Source of the DNA: Epiperipatus broadwayi
Lineage: Eukaryota; Onychophora; Udeonychophora; Euonychophora; Peripatidae
DNA length: 64,000 nucleotides
Assembly (NCBI GenBank): GCA_028023455.1
Contig: JAQFVV010001053.1
Span: forward strand, 58,194 to 122,193
Reading direction: 5' to 3'
Shown here: piece after piece, positions 25,086 to 36,988 of the stretch
How positions within the stretch are numbered: the first letter of the stretch is position 1
Layout: each line of letters starts with the position of its first letter
Position numbers and translations under genes: made by a program
The notes under the pieces: generated by a model
The model's database searches: none
Told to the model about the DNA's origin: nothing
The model's input: the letters and a program-made list of their open reading frames with translations, nothing else

Positions 25086-27664
25086 TTATTTCATGTATAC
25101 ATATATATATATATATATATATTGAAGTGGTAAATCTGTAGTACATATTTAACTTCACTGCCTGATGACATTACATACCTTTAAAGTAGGGTTTGAACCA
25201 GTTTATATGTTTATTTGGTCATCTAGGAATGTTAAGCACACACATATACACATATCACTTCCACCCTGTTTATTCAAAATGGTTATGTGTAACCAGATGA
25301 ATTATTATTTTAGCTTAAGTATATTTTATTTTCAAGCTTGTAAATTTCCTTCACTTAGATAATTGTGTATGTGCGTATATGTATTACAGATATAAAAATG
25401 AATATGATTAATGTAAAGCTAAAGCAATGCCAGAAAAATCTAAAAAGTATTATTACAATTTAAAAATGTCATTCTCATTTAACTATTTCAAGTCAAACTA
25501 AAAATCATATTCTTAAAGTTACGTGCAATTTTAAAAATATGTTTAAATAATGCTTTCTGAATATATTTGTTTACATCTTCCAATATTGCCAAATTTCAAG
25601 TATAGGAGAAGCAGAAGTTCTAGGAACATGCAAAAGGAGTTCAAATCACTCTTCTCTCTCATATTCGTTTAGAGAGTGGAAACAAAATGAACGGAGAGTA
25701 AAAACAATTTACCTCTCTGATCTTAAATCGTCTCTGTCCTGCATTCCTGCTATGCCATTGCTACTTGAGAACTGTTATGTTTAACTGTAAAAGAATATTG
25801 GAAGATGCCGACGATTATTTTATTAATATTGTGCCTTGCTAAACTTCGTATACGTTATTATAAGTGGCCACCATAATTTCTAAAGGTAATCCATTTTGCT
25901 GAAGAATGAACTCTTAATTCTCCTCACTTCACTTCTTTTCTAAATCTTAATTGTAATCATAATGTAATTTTATTTATTTGGTAACTGACTATAAACTTAA
26001 TTATCATTAAATTTGTGATTTTCTCTCTTAAGTTTTAAACTTGTTCTTTGAAATGCTAAGCACAGAATTATGAACTTTAAATCTATCATTAGCTTTTTAA
26101 GTTTCACACTCTAATTATTTTATTTCATGTGGCAAAACTTATTTTAAATATATATCTTATTAAATTAGTTTTAGTATGCTAATGCTTTAATCTAGCAAAC
26201 TTATATTATTTCAATCATCATTCCGATATTTTGGAATATTTAAATAGTTAAACGTAAAATTTCTTACTGAAAGCTGTTCGCTCGGTTAAATATTTGAAAT
26301 ATATGCTTAATGGCAGATTGTTTAAAAATTATATTATGGGTTAAGATAAACCTTTGTTGTTGTCACTATCGATATTTAAATGCATTTTATCTTCTTAAAA
26401 TAAATTTGATTATTAATATATTTTAATAACCATTTATTATTTATACGCCATTAAGAGTTAAATTACTTATAATATATTGTCATTTAAAATACTTGGACTT
26501 GTTAAATAGGAAATAATATTTTCCCTCTTCTATATTCGACACCCTAAATTTATTAAAGTTATAAGTACAATGCTGAGTGGGTTATTATTTTATCATGGCA
26601 TTATGCATGCTATTATTGCTTTATTTAAGCTTAAATTATTTCATTAGTCATTTAAGACTTAAGCCATATTCATGTTGCTTACTTATGATAGCATTTTAAA
26701 GAATTATAATTTACTTTATCATATTTACTCATCTGAACTCCGGATTTTCTTCACGTAACTCGTATAGGAATGAGGTTTGATATAACCGATCTCAGGATAA
26801 ACATTAGAGTATTAAGGCTCTACATGTGAAACGTCGGAGGGCGTACCATGGAATCCTTACCACTCATATTTTAGAATATTGCCTTATGATAAATACAAGC
26901 GGAATTATATATGTGATAAAGCCTTTCAGTCCAAAGATGGACATCTTCTCTATTTTGAATGCTATCATTATAAGTCAGCACTGCGAGTTTTTTTATATAT
27001 AGTTCTCATATTAATTATAAGACATAGCACAGTGATGTTTGTAAACCAGTCATTTAATAATTAGTCGAATATTTTAGGATTGTCATAGTAAGACTTAGTT
27101 AAGCTAACCCATTCTCATTTATACTCGCCCATGTATGCTCATAAACGATAAATTACTTATCTGTTACATTAAGAGTAAACCTCTCTTTGGAGATAAATTT
27201 ATAAATGTCCTTATTATTACTTAAAGTAATGATCACAGCATAATAACAGTAATTTATTATTATTTATAGTTCATTAGCATACTAAATCAGTTGACTATAT
27301 GCAAAGTAATAACCACATTAAATCTGTGCTATGCTTCTGATGTAAATAAAATTGTTTATGTTCATTAAATTATTATGTTGATAATTACTCATGTATTTGT
27401 GTCTTACTGAATCTCACTCATTGAATCCCATTTAGTCTTTATAATAATATTAATATAATTTAGAAGTTATAACTGATTACTTCAAATAGGTATTAATCTC
27501 TGGATTATTCTGTTCTTGCTCATTCTGGATGGATACTATTTTAAAATTCATGTTTATTTTGCAATGCTAGCTGTGTGCAATTCATTTAACATTTATAAAT
27601 TGTCCCTTCACATAAGGTATTGATTGAGCCAAGTTTTAACATTATTTATTTATGCTAATTACCC
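24212..27664. other. Intronic AT-rich sequence, no gene recognised
   Basis: Holds further (AT)n arrays at 25051-25083 and 25100-25123. The part 25590-25860 is less AT-rich and could be an old element, but no coding signature is visible. A 61-codon frame at 26879-27064 is unrecognised. Confidence 0.5.
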
Positions 27665-27903
27665 TGTAGATCTCATGTTTCTCTGCTGTGTCTCTGGAAC
27701 CAGAATGAATAAAATTTCATCTGTTATCATCAGAAGTGTTGTTTATAATGTTATAGTTTTAGAGGAGAGCAAATAGGGCAGAATTCATGATTGCTCCTGA
27801 CCTGTGTATCTCGGGCATAAGTGGATTTAGGGTACTTTTGCTTAGATTCTAAACCTTGTTAAATGAACATACAATTCTGACCGGTACAATATATATATAT
27901 ATA
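27665..27903 (+). repeat. Dispersed repeat family A, copy 2, with (AT)n tail
   Basis: Sister of 4020-4245: GACCTGTGT, GATTTAGGGTAC, TAGATTCTAAACC, AAATGAACATACA and the end GACCGGTACAATATATAT occur in the same order. The AT tail (27889-27927) starts exactly where the family homology ends. Confidence 0.55.
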
Positions 27904-27925
27904 TAGTTTATATATATATATATAT

Positions 27926-28000
27926 AATACATATTTTGCGAAACATCAGTATATTGATATTAAAAGTTTTTAACACGGATGAACCCGCAAAATATGTATT
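27926..28000. repeat. Perfect 15-bp inverted repeat
   Basis: AATACATATTTTGCG (27926-27940) and CGCAAAATATGTATT (27986-28000) are exact reverse complements with a 45-bp spacer. No promoter or gene is attached; it may be the ends of a very small element. Confidence 0.7.
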
Positions 28001-28055
28001 TTATATATTTAACCCGTGCAAATCTTCGTTTTAACATATATATATATATACACCT

Positions 28056-28174
28056 TTAGTTTATGAATAAATAATTAAGTTAAAACACAGATATTTATAA
28101 AAAAAAAAACATTTTTCTTATCAAAAGTATAAAAAATGGATACAGTAATTCTATTCATATTCTTTTGATATTTT
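28056..28174. repeat. Direct repeat family C, left copy, part 1
   Basis: Matches 31255-31370 (shared TATGAATAAATAATT, AAAAGTATAAAAAATGGAT, CAGTAATTCTATT). Its continuation is displaced to 30042 by the inserted TIR element. The last eight bases, GATATTTT, form one side of the target duplication. Confidence 0.85.
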
Positions 28175-28717
28175 GATTGTTTTCTCATCCCTAGTGTTCG
28201 CCTAGAGATGTCGCTATTTATAGGTCAATTCCTAGAAATATACCATTTCACCAGCCTTTACCCAACAAAAGAGGAAATTTTATACATTATAAATGCACAA
28301 AAAAAGTCCTCACGTTATATTGGACGAAAGTGGTCGTGACAGAAGCCAACACAAATGAGACATCTTTCTATGATAAAACACAGAAAGAGTTCCCGAAGGC
28401 TACTGGTTATGGCTTTTTTTTCTATGCTAAAAGCAAAGAGAAAGAAATGCCTTGATTGGCTGCTGTAGTAGTTGATTTTGTTCATCATTTTCTCATAATA
28501 GTAGAATATCTATTTTCTTTGTAGTATAATGTGAGAGTGTGTATTTGAAGCAGTTGTAGTTTTTTAAAATTTGATAAGACGGCTATTTTTTTTAATGTAT
28601 TGTAACTTACTTTACTGTTGTAAGTTTAGTAATAATGTCCTGAAGATTCCATTACAAATGAGTAACCCTCAAAAATTGCTTTTAAGGGTGCAGAATGGAA
28701 AAAAAATGTAAGGATCA

Positions 28718-28739
28718 CGCGAAAAGTACCGTTTTCGCG
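28718..28739. repeat. GC-capped hairpin inside the TIR element
   Basis: CGCGAAAA, six-base loop, TTTTCGCG: an exact 8-bp stem. CpG-containing palindromes are rare in this AT-rich window. It could be a transposase or host-protein site, but that is speculation. Confidence 0.6.
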
Positions 28740-28783
28740 AGAATTCGTCCATGACAAATTACTTTTGATATATATATATATGC

Positions 28784-29330
28784 ACAAACAAAAACAACCC
28801 AGTGTCTAATTATTATGAATTACTTGTCCAAAAAAGAAAGTTAGTCAGGTGTTATTATTAATTTTTTTTGTTACATTTATTATTTCAAAATAAGATTAGT
28901 TTTTATATCTACACACTAACAAAAACAACCCAATACCTGCTTAATTACTGTCTTAAAAAAAGAAAGCAAATTTAACGGTGTTTGGTTTTTTTTCAATGGA
29001 GTATTTGAATTACGGCATTATATATATATATACACAAGATTTACCAAAAAAAAAAAAAAGAAACCAACTTTCTGATTAATTATTGTCAAAAGAAATGCAA
29101 ATTAGTCAGCTATCATTTTGAAATTTAGTATTTCAATAATGGTACCCTTTTTTATGTAGACAGAGTTAACAGAAACAACCCACTTTCTGATTCATTACTG
29201 ACCCCCCCAAAAAAAAGAAAACGGAAATTAGTCAGGTATCATTTTTCAAGTGAATCTTTCAATGACAGACCTTACTAATAGTAGTCAGGTATCAATTCTA
29301 AATTATAGTATATAAATGACATTACTTTTG
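28784..29330. repeat. Tandem array 1 in the TIR element, roughly 120-150-bp units
   Basis: About four diverged units, each with an ACAAAAACAACCCA-like start, a TTCTGATTAATTACTG-like block, A-rich AAAAGAAAG, then TTAGTCAGGTATCATTTT and a TAGTATTTCAATGA-like end (for example near 28787, 28918, 29050 and 29166). Confidence 0.7.
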
Positions 29331-29370
29331 ATAGATTTAGAATTACGTATTGCTTTTTTAATAAAAATAA

Positions 29371-29865
29371 TTGATTTTTACTCTTGACCAAAAATACTGT
29401 AACTTTAAAAAAAGACACACATAAAGTCCAAAAAATTAGAAAATGCCCTGTAACATTAAAGACACACACACAAACTCAAAAACAATCTAAGATTAATAAA
29501 CATTGACTTATTACATCTTGCTTTTGAATTAAATGAATCATTTACTCTTGCAAAAAAAAAGTACCGTAACTTTAAAAAGACATACATAAAGTCCCAAAAA
29601 AATATTAGAAAAAGCCCCGTAACTTTAAAGACACACACACAAATTCAAAAACAAGATAAGATTAATAAACATTTACTTAATACATCTTGTTTTTTAAATA
29701 ACAGTATTGATTTACTCTTGCAAAAAAAAGAAAAAAAAAACGTAACTTTAAAAAGACACACATAAAGTCCAAAAAAAAAAAGTTAGAAAAACACTGTAAC
29801 TTTAAAAAGACACACACACAAACTAAAAAACAAGATAAGATTAATAAACATTTACAAAAATTAAA
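29371..29865. repeat. Tandem array 2 in the TIR element, ~165-bp units
   Basis: Three units marked by TTTACTCTTG at 29377, 29541 and 29711 (spacings 164 and 170). Each also contains GTAACTTTAAA, GACACACATAAAGTCC-like and AAGATTAATAAACATTTAC blocks. Within each unit the GTAAC...GACACAC motif is itself duplicated. Confidence 0.8.
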
Positions 29866-30041
29866 AAACTAACATCATATAATAGTATTAGTTAGTAGAA
29901 TATTTTATTACAAATCTAATAAATCATATCTTTTTAGATCAAATCAATCATTTAGGTCCGGCCCTGGAATAGTTATATGTATATGTTTTTGATTAGCATC
30001 AATGCCATCATGTGGCGAACACCAAGGATGAGAAAACAACC

Positions 30042-30335
30042 GATATTTCTTATATAGAGTGGTAATTCTTATGGATGAACCTTATGAAAATCATTTTAAC
30101 ATCACAATCAAATCATGATCCTTCCATATTTCTAGCATTAAAGAAAACACATACCACTCTATTTCAGAACAATTTAAAGAATACATCGTAACAAAAATGT
30201 ATACTTAAATAGATAACATATCTTAACCAGAAATTATATGAGATGGATATTAGTTTCACCTACCTCTAGTTATAGTACCGTTTATCATTTCAGTACAATA
30301 AGATATTATTTCTGAAGATTTCATGCTGGGAATCT
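30042..30335. repeat. Direct repeat family C, left copy, part 2
   Basis: Resumes the repeat interrupted at 28174: TATATAGAGTG, ACATCACAATCAAATCATGATC, TATTTCAGAACAA, AGAAATTATAT and GATTTCATGCTG are shared in order with 31375-31648. Beyond GATTTCATGCTG the two copies diverge. Confidence 0.85.
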
Positions 30336-31254
30336 TTTAACTGATTATTACAAAAAAAAAAGCATAACATCTAGATTTTGTGCTATCTCTCGGCTACTTT
30401 TGGTAGCATATTCTTATTTTACACTTTTTTTATATTAAATTATAGTTTTGTTCCAAAAAATAGCATCTGGCACTTTTTTTACAAAAAAAAATTATGTCTA
30501 TTGTCATATTGCCTTGTCCCTTTTGTCCTTATAAGGTGCCACAAAGTTCTGACTGTCAACTTCATTGTCAGGTGTTTCCAACTGTCATAGTCAGAAATCA
30601 AGCCAAAATTATTTATGCTTGAATGGAAATAAATATATTTCCAGTAACTTTTTACATTCATAATTAAGTTTTTATATTAATTTAGCTAAATGTAAACTTT
30701 GATTCGAAATTTTTAATATTTTACAAGAAAAATAATCAAGAAAAAGTGTATAGCACTTGATCGCTATTCAAGACAAGTGAATAATGTTGACCGCTATTTG
30801 TATATCAATGATATTGTGTGACAACTAGCAAAAGAAACCATATTACATAAATATTTATATATTTTATGATTATTTTCCCACTATATGGACTAATAATGTG
30901 GCTAGATTTAGATTTTTATTTAAAATATTTAATTTTAGATGAAGAAAAGAAAACAGATTTCTAAGACACAGTAAATCACCGGCAATTTCATTTTATGATT
31001 GGTTGAAATATAATTCTTTTGTTTTACTGCAGGCTATTTTTGTCATATTTTTCTTCAGTTATTAACATTATTTTAAATTTTTCGTTACATTTAATCAATT
31101 TGAATTAAAATAATTTAATTTGTATAAACTAAATTAAAACAATTTCTGATGATTGTACCTTAATATATTTGTTTAAAAAAAACGGGCAAGATTCATATTT
31201 GCTGAATGATATCATTCAAATTTTTACTCAATCTGTCAATAAGAAAATTTAACA
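30336..31254. other. Intronic spacer, nothing recognised
   Basis: AT-rich sequence between the two family C copies. Overlapping frames at 30378-30590 (+) and 30479-30661 (-) are unrecognised. Confidence 0.5.
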
Positions 31255-31650
31255 ATTATTTATGAATAAATAATTCTTTTAAAACACAAATATTGATAAA
31301 AGAATATTTCTGTTAATGTCAAAAGTATAAAAAATGGATGCAGTAATTCTATTAATAATCCTTTGATATTTGTTATATAGAGTGCTAATTCGTATGGATG
31401 ACACGTATAAAAAATAATTATAACATCACAATCAAATCATGATCATTCCAGATTTCTAGCATTATAAAAATGATACCAATCTATTTCAGAACAACTTAAA
31501 GAAAACATAGTAACAAAAATATAATTATATAAACTACATATCTTAATCAGAAATTATATCATTTGTGTATTAGGTCATCTCCCTCCAGTTAGAATACCAT
31601 CTGCCATTCAAATACAATCAGATAACCTTGGAGATTTCATGCTGTACCAG
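31255..31650. repeat. Direct repeat family C, right (uninterrupted) copy
   Basis: Full-length counterpart of 28056-28174 plus 30042-30335, with a single GATATTTG at the position where the left copy has the TIR element. It therefore acts as an empty-site reference for that insertion. Confidence 0.85.
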
Positions 31651-33559
31651 ATATTCGCACATTTTACAGTTAAGCTTCAAAAAAATCTACACCTCAATCT
31701 ATCACAACTTTGATAAGGCATATCAAAAGACAAAAATTCAATTCACTTCCTGTAACTTTATTCAAAAAATAAAATCAATGCCACATTCATGCCATCCTAG
31801 AGTGGATAGAATCCCTAAGTTTATATATACACATCTTAATAAATTTACAGCTCAGTACATTTCTAACCTCACAAATTTTCTATCTAAAGTCATATATAGA
31901 AAACTAGATCACTATCAAATATCTCTTGTACTATTTATAAGGAAAAAAATAAATAGTTTTCAAAATAACAAATTTACTCTAATTTCAATGTTGCACATTG
32001 GCATCAAAATAATAAAACCAGTAACTAAAGACAAAATAGAGTTCTATATTATACTAAAATTATCAAAAATTCAATTTACAAAATAAGTCTTCAACCTGAC
32101 AGGCAACATTTCTTTTCAAAACAACTATATAAAGAGAAAGAAACAGAAAATACAGTCCAATTGCTATTCAGTTGGACATAGAGTCAGCATTTGTAAAGAT
32201 ACAAATAAATATTCTTTTTAAAATTCTAAAACAAAATAAAATATCTGCTAACCTACTTATTAATAAACAGTGAAATATTCATTCCTCTAAATGACATAAC
32301 CCCACATCCAATAATACTTCATCAATTTATCCCACAATATTTTTTTCTTAGTGCCTTGTTACTTACTGCTTACACAAACCCTCTAATTAATACTACAGAA
32401 AATGAAATGCCTGAACATTTCCTAAACGAATATCCCATTTACAGCTTACATGGGTGATTTTGCTATCCAAAAAATACATTCTTAAACCATTAACTTTTTT
32501 TTCTGATTATACATACAAATATAAGTTGCCACTTAACATGGATAAAAACTATGCCTGAAACTGCGTCATTCACCAAAGCTATCATTTATACAAAATAGAC
32601 TTAACAATATAATATAAATTATAGTCTATCAAAATCCTACTTTTCACTTTATACTAAACATTCTTTAACATTCTGATTATGAAAAAAAAATCACATACTA
32701 TACTCCAATGATACATTACATTAAAGCCTTTTCTAATCAAATAGATTCAATTTGCAGGAAATTTGTGGGAAAAATAATTTGAATATCTATAAGCCATCTC
32801 ACATATTCTCTCTCACAAAATGGTCTAGAGATTCATTCAATTTCACTGATTGAGAATCCAAAAAAGAATATAATATTTGCATGTGCAAAAATTTCTGCAT
32901 CTACAAGAAGCTTGTAAATTTACTTCTATAGATAAATCACCTTTTTATTGAAAATATTACTCACTTCCTTATTGTCTAAAATCTTTGATTTTAAAACCAC
33001 CTCAAAATAAATTCAAATACTGAGAAATTCATTTACTTGTACATCCTATACAAGAAGATGATGATAAAATTGTACTCAAAACAAACAATTTTATGTCAAG
33101 CACTTAATAGTATTCATTCAATCATCTACACAAAGAGTTTGATATTAACTGAAAGAAGAGCCTTTGATTCCTCTTGGAAACCTTAAAAGTCTGAGCAGGG
33201 AAAATTCCTAATGTCCATGCCATATGTCATTGCATCTGTTATTACTATGTGATTAGTCATATAGTATACAAACGTGGATGGGCTGCTCACCAAAATGAAT
33301 TAACCAGCATGGTGAGTTTATTGGCTTTTTACCTCTGAGGGAAAAAAAACATGGTCTTTCTTCTTAGTTGCCTGATGAGCAGAATGAATGTTTATGTAAA
33401 TGACAAATATTTTTGAATAGATATATACAATTATGACAGACAGAAATAAATCATGGCCCTTATTCCTAGGATGCTGTAAAGTCACAAATCAAGGCAGCAG
33501 TTGGTGACCGATAGGGGAGGCTGCTAAGAACCCCCTGATTGTGAACCCAGGCTGCAATT
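31651..33559. other. No confirmed gene; a 152-codon frame at the left end
   Basis: The plus frame 31628-32086 is basic and rich in Lys, Ile and Phe; shortly downstream, in another frame, a CYSVGHR...CK piece looks vaguely like a retroelement zinc knuckle. This might be a decayed LINE ORF1, but no decisive motif is present. The rest holds nothing I can name. Confidence 0.3.
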
Positions 33560-33669
33560 TGATAATGAATTTTATTTAGGTACTGACGACTGCAGATCAC
33601 TTTCAAATGAAGGAAGATTGCATGAATTAGAAAAAAGAACTATCTTATATTAAATGGGACATTAGTGGA

Positions 33670-34300
33670 CTTTGTGCAGTTAGAAGAAAAGGTGAAGACA
33701 CAATTGATTTAAAAAGTGGACATGTACTCTGTTATAAAGGCACACATATTAGAAATAAAAGTGGAGTAAGATTCATAATAAATAAAAAAGGGGAAAACAA
33801 CATTGTGGAGATTGATGGTGTATCGGACAAAGTGGCAAGATTAGCTATACAACTTAATAGCAGATACCAAATGCACATAATTCAGGTTTATGCCCCATCA
33901 AGTTCTCATAGTGATGAAGTAGTAGAAGATTATTATATGGATGTACAAAAAGCTCTTCACCAGAGTAAATGACATTTTAAAAATGTTATGGAAGATTTTA
34001 ATGCTAGAATTTTTAAACAAATGAAAGATTAAAGTGCTGTAAGTAATTTTGGTTATGGTAATAGAAATGAGAGAGGACATAAACTTGTGGAGTTTACAGA
34101 AAAAGAAAAACTTTATATTATGAATTCTTTTTTTGAAAAAAATGTTAAAAGGAAATGGACATGGAAGCATAAAAAATGAAGGCACAGCAGAATTGGATTA
34201 TATTTTGACTAACAGAAAATACATATTTCAAGATTGTAATGTTCTTAATAAATTTAACAACGGAAGTGATCATCAATTAGTAAGATGTAAGGTAACGTAT
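33670..34300 (+). pseudogene. RTE apurinic-type endonuclease domain, broken
   Basis: Visible blocks: SGHVLCYKGTHIRNKSGV, RLAIQLNSRYQMHIIQVYAP, then EDFNARI (GDFNA motif with Gly to Glu), and later LDYILTNR and NNGSDHQLV (catalytic SDH motif intact). These are the exonuclease/endonuclease-family signatures that nick the target in RTE elements. Frames shift between 33975 and 34200. Confidence 0.8.
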
Positions 34301-34352
34301 TAACGCAAAACTAGAGAGACAAAAATTATTAAGAAAAAAACTATATTTACAG

Positions 34353-34736
34353 TTGATATATCCTAATATTCAGAAACAATCTAATGAATTTAAATTAGAA
34401 CTTACAAATCGGTTTCAAGTATTAGTACATTTTGAACATGATTCAGATTTGAATGAAATTAATATGAAAATAACGGATACACTTTTAAAAACTGCAACAA
34501 AGATAGCTGGTAGACAAAAGCAGCAATTCACCAATAAATATTATACTGAGACAATAAAATTTATGAAGAAAATAAGGATTATGAAGATATACAAAAATGT
34601 TGCAGTAAAAAGGATTGAATATCTCGAATTTTGTAATATGGTGCAGAAACGTGTTGAAAATGATATAAGAAAGTATAATTGTGAACTAGCAAGGAAAGCT
34701 TTAGAAGAGAATAAAAGTCTCAAGAGTGCAAAATAA
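34353..34736 (+). pseudogene. RTE linker between endonuclease and RT
   Basis: 127-codon open frame, lysine-rich and probably helical, containing LLKTATKIAGRQKQQF and LARKALEENKS blocks. In RTE elements this stretch joins endonuclease and RT. No catalytic residues are expected. Open for its whole length, though the flanking parts are frameshifted. Confidence 0.6.
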
Positions 34737-34899
34737 TATTTTGGTATTGGTAGGAAATTTATATCTGCAATAAGAAAAAAAATGATGGAATTATTACTAA
34801 AAAGAAAGATGACATGGTAGAATACATTACTAATAAAAAAAACGAGTATTTCCTATATCTATTACATCTTCCAAATTGATAATAATTTTAAATAAAGAA

Positions 34900-35533
34900 G
34901 TGAGACATGCAATTAAATATACACAGAAAGAAAAGTCTCCAGTTAATGATGGAATTAAAAACTAAAAAAAAATGCTATATAACAAATGTATAAATTATAA
35001 AGATGTAACAGATGATTGGAAGGATGCAGTATTACTATTAATATTTTAAAAAGGTGATAAAGAAGATATTATAAATTACAGGATATGGCCATATTTTAAA
35101 GAATATTTATAAAAATGCAACACCAACAATTAGATTACATAATGATTCTGGGAAAGTCAACATTGAGAAGGGTGTGAGACAGGGTGACTCCATATCTCCA
35201 AAACTTTTTACAGCAGTGCTGCAAGAAGTATTTTATGGATTCATATGGGAAACTATAGGAGTGAAAGTAAATTGAGATTATTTAAATCATTTCGATTTTG
35301 CAAATGATGTAGTTGTTTTTGCAAATAATGCTTTAGAACTTCAGGAAATGTTGGAGAAGTTATCAGATGAAAGTAAAAAAGTAGGTCTAAAGATAAATGT
35401 TAAAACGACTAAAGTAATGTTTAATGGATTTTCTCAAAATATGAAAATAATGATTGATTATGACGAGTTAGAAAAAGTTAACAGTTACAAATCCCTTGAA
35501 CAGATTATTAATACAGATGGAAACATCACATGA
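34900..35533 (+). pseudogene. RTE reverse transcriptase, broken
   Basis: EKGVRQGDSISPKLFTAVLQ (RT motif with RQGD-SPKLF) lies at about 35165-35225; the catalytic box reads DFANDVVVFAN instead of FADD, so one aspartate is lost to Asn. Downstream 35348-35533 contains the thumb-type LKINVKTTKVMFNG block and YKSLEQIINTDG. Upstream pieces include KEDIINYR. Stops break the frame around 34970 and 35275. Confidence 0.85.
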
Positions 35534-35559
35534 TAATTATCTTTTATACTAGAACATAA

Positions 35560-36067
35560 TTGTTATTAAACAAGGCAAACATAATTGATGAAATTAATAA
35601 CAGAATTAAACTTATTTGTAGTGCTTTTGGTATAAATAACTTGAAACTAAAAGAAAATATGTCTATGAGTTTGAAAAGAAAAATAATAATAAATGTATTT
35701 TACCAGTTCTTACTTACAGATTTGAGACTTGGACAATTAATAGAAGAGCAATACAGAGACTTCAGACCACTCAAAGAAGTATAGAGAGATACATGTTGGG
35801 AGTAAAATGAAGAGATCAAAAACACAATATATGAATAAGAGAACAAACAGTGTTACTGATCTCATTGATAAAATTAAAATACTGAAGTGGAGTTGGGCTG
35901 GACATATTGCTGGAAGACATGATAGTAGAAGGACAAATGAAATTTTAAACTTGATTCCAATAGATTGTAAAAGACCCAGAAAGAGATGGCATGTGAGATG
36001 GATGGATAAAATACAAAAGTGTGCCTGGGTAATGTGGAAAAGAGAAGCTAAATATCAGAGAAGATGA
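35560..36067 (+). pseudogene. RTE C-terminal block
   Basis: Two frames: 35560-35784 (EINNRIKLICSAFG, KRKIIINVF) and 35807-36067 (KRSKTQYMNKRTNSVTDLI then KILKWSWAGHIAGRHDSRRT, then KRPRKRWHVRWMDKI). The W-x-WAGHIAR...GRPxxRW pattern is characteristic of RTE polyproteins. The frame between them is shifted. Confidence 0.85.
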
Positions 36068-36527
36068 ATTGAACTTGGAGAGACCTTCATCCTGCAGTAG
36101 ATTGATAATGGTTGATGATGATATAAAGTGCCTATTTGGCTTATTCAAAAAAACTCTGCAGACATCAGGATCAGTGTATTTATCCTCTATGTCTTATGAT
36201 GTACACGGCGTAAATTTATATTTAACAATAATCCAAAAAGACACTAACACATTCAAAATAAATTGGATAGTACATGTCAAATAGACAAAAGAGTAACACA
36301 CTGAAATTTTTTATTGACACCTGATCCTAATTGTAGTTACCTTCAAGCATATAAAAAAATCAACATCTAAGATTAATGAATGTCAAATAAAAATACATTA
36401 CTTGCCACCATTACAATACATGAGGTGGAAAACAGGTCATCCAATTGTCAACTAATAATATGTAGATATAAGAAATGATGAAACCTTATTTACTTTGTTT
36501 AATAAAAATTTTTGAAAGATAATATGG

Positions 36528-36566
36528 TGATGATGATGATGATGATGATAATAATAATAATAATAT
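36528..36566. repeat. (GAT)n then (AAT)n microsatellite
   Basis: TGATGATGAT... passes into ATAATAATAAT... It lies about 400 bp beyond the RTE 3' end; RTE tails are often TGA-rich, but this one is separated from the element. Confidence 0.85.
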
Positions 36567-36988
36567 TTACGGTCCTGTTATTTAACCGGAGAAGTAGATA
36601 TTTTTATTAGCGCTACCAAAAGTCAGCAAAAAGTAACAAAAAGTACAAAATTTTGTGTAGAACATAACTCATCAAGAAACAAGAAAGAAAAAAAACACAC
36701 ACAAGGGAGTTTTTTTCTGTCCCAAAGGTAAAAAAAAATTACTTTTATTATATAAAACTACGTTAAAACAAAAAAGTAAGCATGACGTCAGGAGAAAGAA
36801 ATCTTACATTATCTAACGTAAGAGAAATTAGCACAAATTCAAACAATGCAGGGAATGCTAAAAGGTATGCAAATGTGATAAAAACAAATCTATCTTTCAA
36901 AAAAATTATATAATCAATACAAACTACAAGATTTAGAATAACCAACAAAAATGAAATCCAGGATATAAGCCAAGGCAATTAAAATTAA

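Larger units (their letters stand above)
28175..30041. mobile_element. TIR DNA transposon, non-autonomous, 1867 bp, 8-bp TSD
   Basis: Termini are inverted repeats of about 28 bp with three mismatches: both ends read G(A/G)TTGTTTTCTCATCC then T(A/G)GTGTTCGCC after one variable base. The element is flanked by GATATTTT (28167-28174) and GATATTTC (30042-30049), and the uninterrupted paralogue at 31360-31380 has a single GATATTTG there. No transposase is visible, so it would depend on an enzyme encoded elsewhere. The 8-bp duplication is shared by hAT, P and Merlin-type superfamilies; the terminus lacks the CAG start usual in hAT, so the superfamily is open. Two internal tandem arrays and a CGCG hairpin lie inside. 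Confidence 0.85.
33560..36140 (+). mobile_element. RTE-type LINE, degenerate but near full length
   Basis: Endonuclease, reverse transcriptase and the RTE-specific C-terminal block follow in order on the plus strand. It starts near the RSLSNEGRLHELEK block typical of the N-terminal endonuclease strand and ends with GGTTGATGATGATATAAAG, the TGA-rich 3' end usual for RTE elements. Many stops and frameshifts show it is old. A ~50-bp fragment of fold-back family B seems to interrupt it at about 35526-35575. Confidence 0.85.

Noticed and set aside
31628-32086. 152-codon plus frame as LINE ORF1
   Set aside because: Only a vague zinc-knuckle-like piece follows in another frame; composition is what A-rich DNA gives by chance.
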